64,000 nucleotides of DNA from Pseudoalteromonas umbrosa (GTDB taxonomy: Bacteria > Pseudomonadota > Gammaproteobacteria > Enterobacterales > Alteromonadaceae). The stretch covers positions 975,354-1,039,353 of the forward strand of contig NZ_JASJUU010000001.1 of NCBI RefSeq assembly GCF_030125375.1. The letters run 5' to 3'. Below the pieces are notes generated by a model that did not search any database, was not told the origin of the DNA, and was given only the letters and a program-made list of their open reading frames with translations. Shown here piece by piece: positions 61,285 to 64,000 of the stretch (its first letter is position 1; every line of letters starts with the position of its first letter). The position numbers and the translations under genes were made by a program.

Positions 61285-61604
61285 ATTAATTTTTACCTCG
61301 TATAACTTACCTTGGATTATATCCCATAGAAAACCAGTTAAGCACTACCAATAGTCTTGTATTTCCAACAATTAACCGCAAACATAAAGGTTATTGAAAC
61401 ACCGTAACAACACGCTTACCAATCAAATACAGCCTTAAACATCAGTTTAAATTACGATTCCAACCATAATTTACAACCTGCAAATCCACATACAAACACC
61501 CCTATTAAAGGTACGCATGTAAATTAAAAATGAAGAGAAATAGTGGCGTGTTAAGTAATTTCTTACATATATGTTTCTTATAAAAAAAACACCAAAAACA
61601 CCAT

Positions 61605-61619
61605 TGATAATCGTTATCA
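61605..61619. promoter_or_regulatory. Fur-like box
   Basis: TGATAATCGTTATCA is a 15-nt palindrome apart from its centre base and contains the GATAAT...TTATC arms of Fur operators. It lies 45 nt before the receptor ATG. The remaining gap 61285-61604 holds no gene. Confidence 0.7.
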
Positions 61620-61663
61620 CTTACAATACTATTCGCGCGATTATTTAATAATGAAGGAAAATC

Positions 61664-63889
61664 ATGCGCTCATTTAAAACCAAATATCCAATGCTTCTTT
61701 CAGCACTTGCGATTGCTTTTTCTGGTGTGTCACTCGCTGACGATTCAAAAAAAAATGAATTGGAAGTGATTGAAGTCAGTCCTAAAGGGCTTATTTCTTA
61801 TGTTAGTGCAAGTGCATCAAAATCAGATGTGCCTATCACCAAAACACCTGTTTCAGTTTCTGTTTTAACTTCAAAGCGTATAGCTGATCTTGGTGCAGAA
61901 ACATTGCAAGATGCAATTGGTTATGTCGCTGGTGTGTACAATGGCCCATATGGTGTCGATACACGCGGTGATTGGTCAAAAGTGCGTGGTGTGGATCCCC
62001 TAATTTATGTAGACGGCCTGCAAATGCAGTTTGGGCACTACAACAACACTCGTACTAACCCATATACACTTGAGCGCGTTGAAATTTTAAAGGGCCCCTC
62101 TTCTGTTCTCTATGGTCAAGGTTCAACAGGCGGTATCATAAACTCAGTATCAAAACGTCCGCATAGCGAAACTCAAGGCGAGATCTGGGCTCAAGTTGGT
62201 AACTATGATCGCGCACAGCTGGCTGGTGACTACAACACTGCTTTTGGACAAAACGATGAATATCAAGCAAGGTTTGTTGGCGTATATCGCAATAGTGATA
62301 CCCAAACAGACTTTGTTGAAGACAATACACTTGTATTTGCACCAAGCTTTGCTTGGGATATAAATCAAGATACTCGCTTAACAATCCTAACCAATATCCA
62401 AGAAAATGAGTCAGGCTCTTCAACCCAATTCTTCCCTCACGAAGGCACCATTTTACCAGCACAGTATGGACAAATACCGAGTGAACGTTTTGTGAGCGAG
62501 CCAGGTTGGGACAGCTATGATACGGAGCAGTTTGCAATCACAACAATCGTAGAGCACAGTATTTCTGAAGACACGCAAGTTAACTGGTCAACTCGCTACA
62601 GTGATAGCTCTTCTGAGTACCGTACTATTTTCTCTTGGCCACCTAAGTTTGAAGCAGATAAACGTTCAATCAACCGTATCTTTAGCATGTCAGATGGCGA
62701 ATCAAAGAGCTTGTTAAGTGATATCCAGCTGCATCAGTATATTGAATTCAATGATATAGAAGTAAACATTGTTGCTGGTATTGATTTTCAAGACGCAGAA
62801 ACACGCACCAGCCGTTTGCGCGGTGCAGTCTCTTCTGCACTGGATTTATACGACCCAGTCTATGGCTTAAATGACCCATTACCGACAGAAATAAAAGACA
62901 TCGCGCCAGAACAATTGAATACTCAACTAGGTGGATATATCCAAGCGACGTTTGAGTACAATAACTTTGTATTAAACACTGCACTACGTCACGACGATCT
63001 CGAACAAAAAACATGGGAAAAAGTAGGTGATGTTGCAAGTTTGTTGCAAGTTAAAAAATCGCAAAGTGCTTTGACCGGCCGAATTGGCGGACTATACCAA
63101 TTTGAAAATGGTATCTCACCTTATGTTAGTTACTCGGAATCATTCCAACCTTTATATGGTTCAAAGCCACAAGGCGGTAGTTTTAAGCCTAAAGAAGGTG
63201 AGCAAATTGAATACGGTGTGAAATATCAGCCTGCTGGCACTGAACACTTAATTACTGCTAGTGTTTTCCATATTACAGATAAAAATCATGTAAGAGAAAT
63301 TTCCCCTCTTGAACATGTACAAGATAGTGAAGTCTCAGTTGATGGCTTTGAGCTTGAAGCTCAATTAGAGTGGGAAAGTTTAGATATATATGCTTCATAT
63401 GCCTACACAGAATCAGAACAAGATACGACTCCGCTATCTGCACAAGAGATCTTTACCCAAGCAGCTACTTTAGCTCAACAGGCTCCTACTCAACAGCAGC
63501 AAATTATGGCTGGTGCAGTATTAAAGGCCGGTACCGATGACGTACCTTTGTCTGCAACTCCTGAGCATTTAGCATCTATATGGGCAACTTATCGTGCAGA
63601 CAACCTATTAGAGGGGCTAAAGTTTGGTGCAGGTATCCGATATGTTGGTAAAACATTTGATGGCAGCCGCTCAGTATCAGTCGGTAGTGTTGAATACCAT
63701 AAAGCACTCACCACTGACAGCTTTACTTTATACGACATGATGGTTGGTTACCAGTTAAACGACTATGAATTAAGCCTTAACATTGACAACTTAACAGACA
63801 AAACAGTCATCACAAGTTGTTTGTACCGAGGCGATTGCTTCTACGGCCAGCGTCGTACTGTCACAGCTAACCTGAAATATCGTTTTTAA
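61664..63889 (+). CDS. TonB-dependent siderophore receptor (FhuA-like)
   Basis: 741 residues. A signal peptide ends at about SLA (26). A plug domain at 50-170 contains the TonB box region (LEVIEVSPK), RVEILKGPSSVLYGQGSTGGIIN, then a 22-strand barrel ending VTANLKYRF. The plug and barrel resemble ferrichrome/hydroxamate receptors (FhuA/FoxA group); the C-terminal disulfide-type TSCLYRGDCFYGQRR is typical of these. A Fur-like box upstream supports iron regulation. The specific siderophore cannot be told. The stop overlaps the convergent partial gene. Confidence 0.9.
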   Translation: MRSFKTKYPMLLSALAIAFSGVSLADDSKKNELEVIEVSPKGLISYVSASASKSDVPITKTPVSVSVLTSKRIADLGAETLQDAIGYVAGVYNGPYGVDTRGDWSKVRGVDPLIYVDGLQMQFGHYNNTRTNPYTLERVEILKGPSSVLYGQGSTGGIINSVSKRPHSETQGEIWAQVGNYDRAQLAGDYNTAFGQNDEYQARFVGVYRNSDTQTDFVEDNTLVFAPSFAWDINQDTRLTILTNIQENESGSSTQFFPHEGTILPAQYGQIPSERFVSEPGWDSYDTEQFAITTIVEHSISEDTQVNWSTRYSDSSSEYRTIFSWPPKFEADKRSINRIFSMSDGESKSLLSDIQLHQYIEFNDIEVNIVAGIDFQDAETRTSRLRGAVSSALDLYDPVYGLNDPLPTEIKDIAPEQLNTQLGGYIQATFEYNNFVLNTALRHDDLEQKTWEKVGDVASLLQVKKSQSALTGRIGGLYQFENGISPYVSYSESFQPLYGSKPQGGSFKPKEGEQIEYGVKYQPAGTEHLITASVFHITDKNHVREISPLEHVQDSEVSVDGFELEAQLEWESLDIYASYAYTESEQDTTPLSAQEIFTQAATLAQQAPTQQQQIMAGAVLKAGTDDVPLSATPEHLASIWATYRADNLLEGLKFGAGIRYVGKTFDGSRSVSVGSVEYHKALTTDSFTLYDMMVGYQLNDYELSLNIDNLTDKTVITSCLYRGDCFYGQRRTVTANLKYRF

Positions 63890-63999
63890 GTAGTTATCTT
63901 TAACTCTGCCTCATTAATTGCAGTGCTAATTAATGAGGCAACACTATTAGCTTCGTGCTCAATGTTGTCCCAGGGTAACTTATCCGCACATTTACTCTC
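63886..63999 (-). CDS. 3' part of an unrecognised gene (partial)
   Basis: A minus-strand frame enters at the right edge and ends at TAA 63886-63888, giving 37 residues (PWDNIEHEANSVASLISTAI near the middle). Composition looks coding. Its end overlaps the receptor stop by 3 bases in convergent orientation. Not recognised. Confidence 0.5.
   Translation of the reverse strand, partial: ESKCADKLPWDNIEHEANSVASLISTAINEAELKITT
63907..63940. repeat. 13-bp perfect hairpin at the receptor's 3' end
   Basis: TGCCTCATTAATT (63907-63919) pairs perfectly with AATTAATGAGGCA (63928-63940) around an 8-nt loop. It lies 18 nt after the receptor stop, inside the 3' coding part of the convergent gene. No T-tract. 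Confidence 0.6.
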
Positions 64000-64000
64000 T

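Noticed and set aside
62136..63038. Minus-strand open frames within the siderophore receptor
   Set aside because: No binding sites; the plus-strand receptor is complete and well supported across the same bases.

Overview
The window reads as chromosomal DNA of a marine gammaproteobacterium. Low G+C, typical gammaproteobacterial housekeeping genes (hemH, nrdB-yfaE, upp, fadH, sppA-ansA, gnd, pykA, rimK), many signalling proteins and two TonB-dependent receptors together suggest an Alteromonadales member, most likely Pseudoalteromonas or a close relative. That placement is an inference from protein style and gene content, not from a marker gene. No rRNA, tRNA or CRISPR array was recognised.

The left quarter (1 to about 17,000) is accessory and eroded. 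It holds a gene for a protein with two ribbon-helix-helix-like segments plus a small partner, a wrecked Mu-like prophage (a broken DUF3164 early gene lying directly against a frameshifted F-type head gene), an orphan GspG-like domain protein, a probable ADP-ribosyltransferase, a decayed endonuclease I, and a small gene for a peptide with a double-glycine leader. An ECF sigma factor/membrane-protein operon then faces two paralogous small membrane proteins across a pair of matching ECF-type promoters. Next come a hybrid histidine kinase interrupted by one amber codon, a DinB-like protein, several small unknown or broken genes, an ankyrin/LprI-like secreted protein and a His-rich secreted protein.

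The middle (17,600-33,000) carries an MsrA-like protein, the YddG exporter, a stand-alone tyrosine recombinase, an Aer-type chemotaxis receptor, ferrochelatase, two c-di-GMP proteins (GAF-PAS-PAS-GGDEF-EAL and Cache-GGDEF), a YfcC-type transporter and lipoproteins.

The right half (33,400-64,000) is mostly core. nrdB-yfaE appears without nrdA but behind a long inverted repeat. A ZnuD-like zinc receptor sits behind two Zur-like boxes. A tightly packed five-gene operon combines RimK, an AstE-like protein, a RimB-like retropepsin, a DUF1003 protein and an MscS channel, probably for ribosomal protein S6 tail modification. A Crp/Fnr regulator is divergent from an SDR-DUF2141-TVP38 operon. Then follow upp, a nitroreductase, DoxX, fadH, sppA, ansA, gnd and pykA, with a perfect 14-bp palindrome between the last two, a LytS/LytTR two-component pair, and a siderophore receptor behind a Fur-like box. 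The window ends in the 3' part of an unrecognised gene on the minus strand.

Function calls come from motifs read by eye; no database search was possible.
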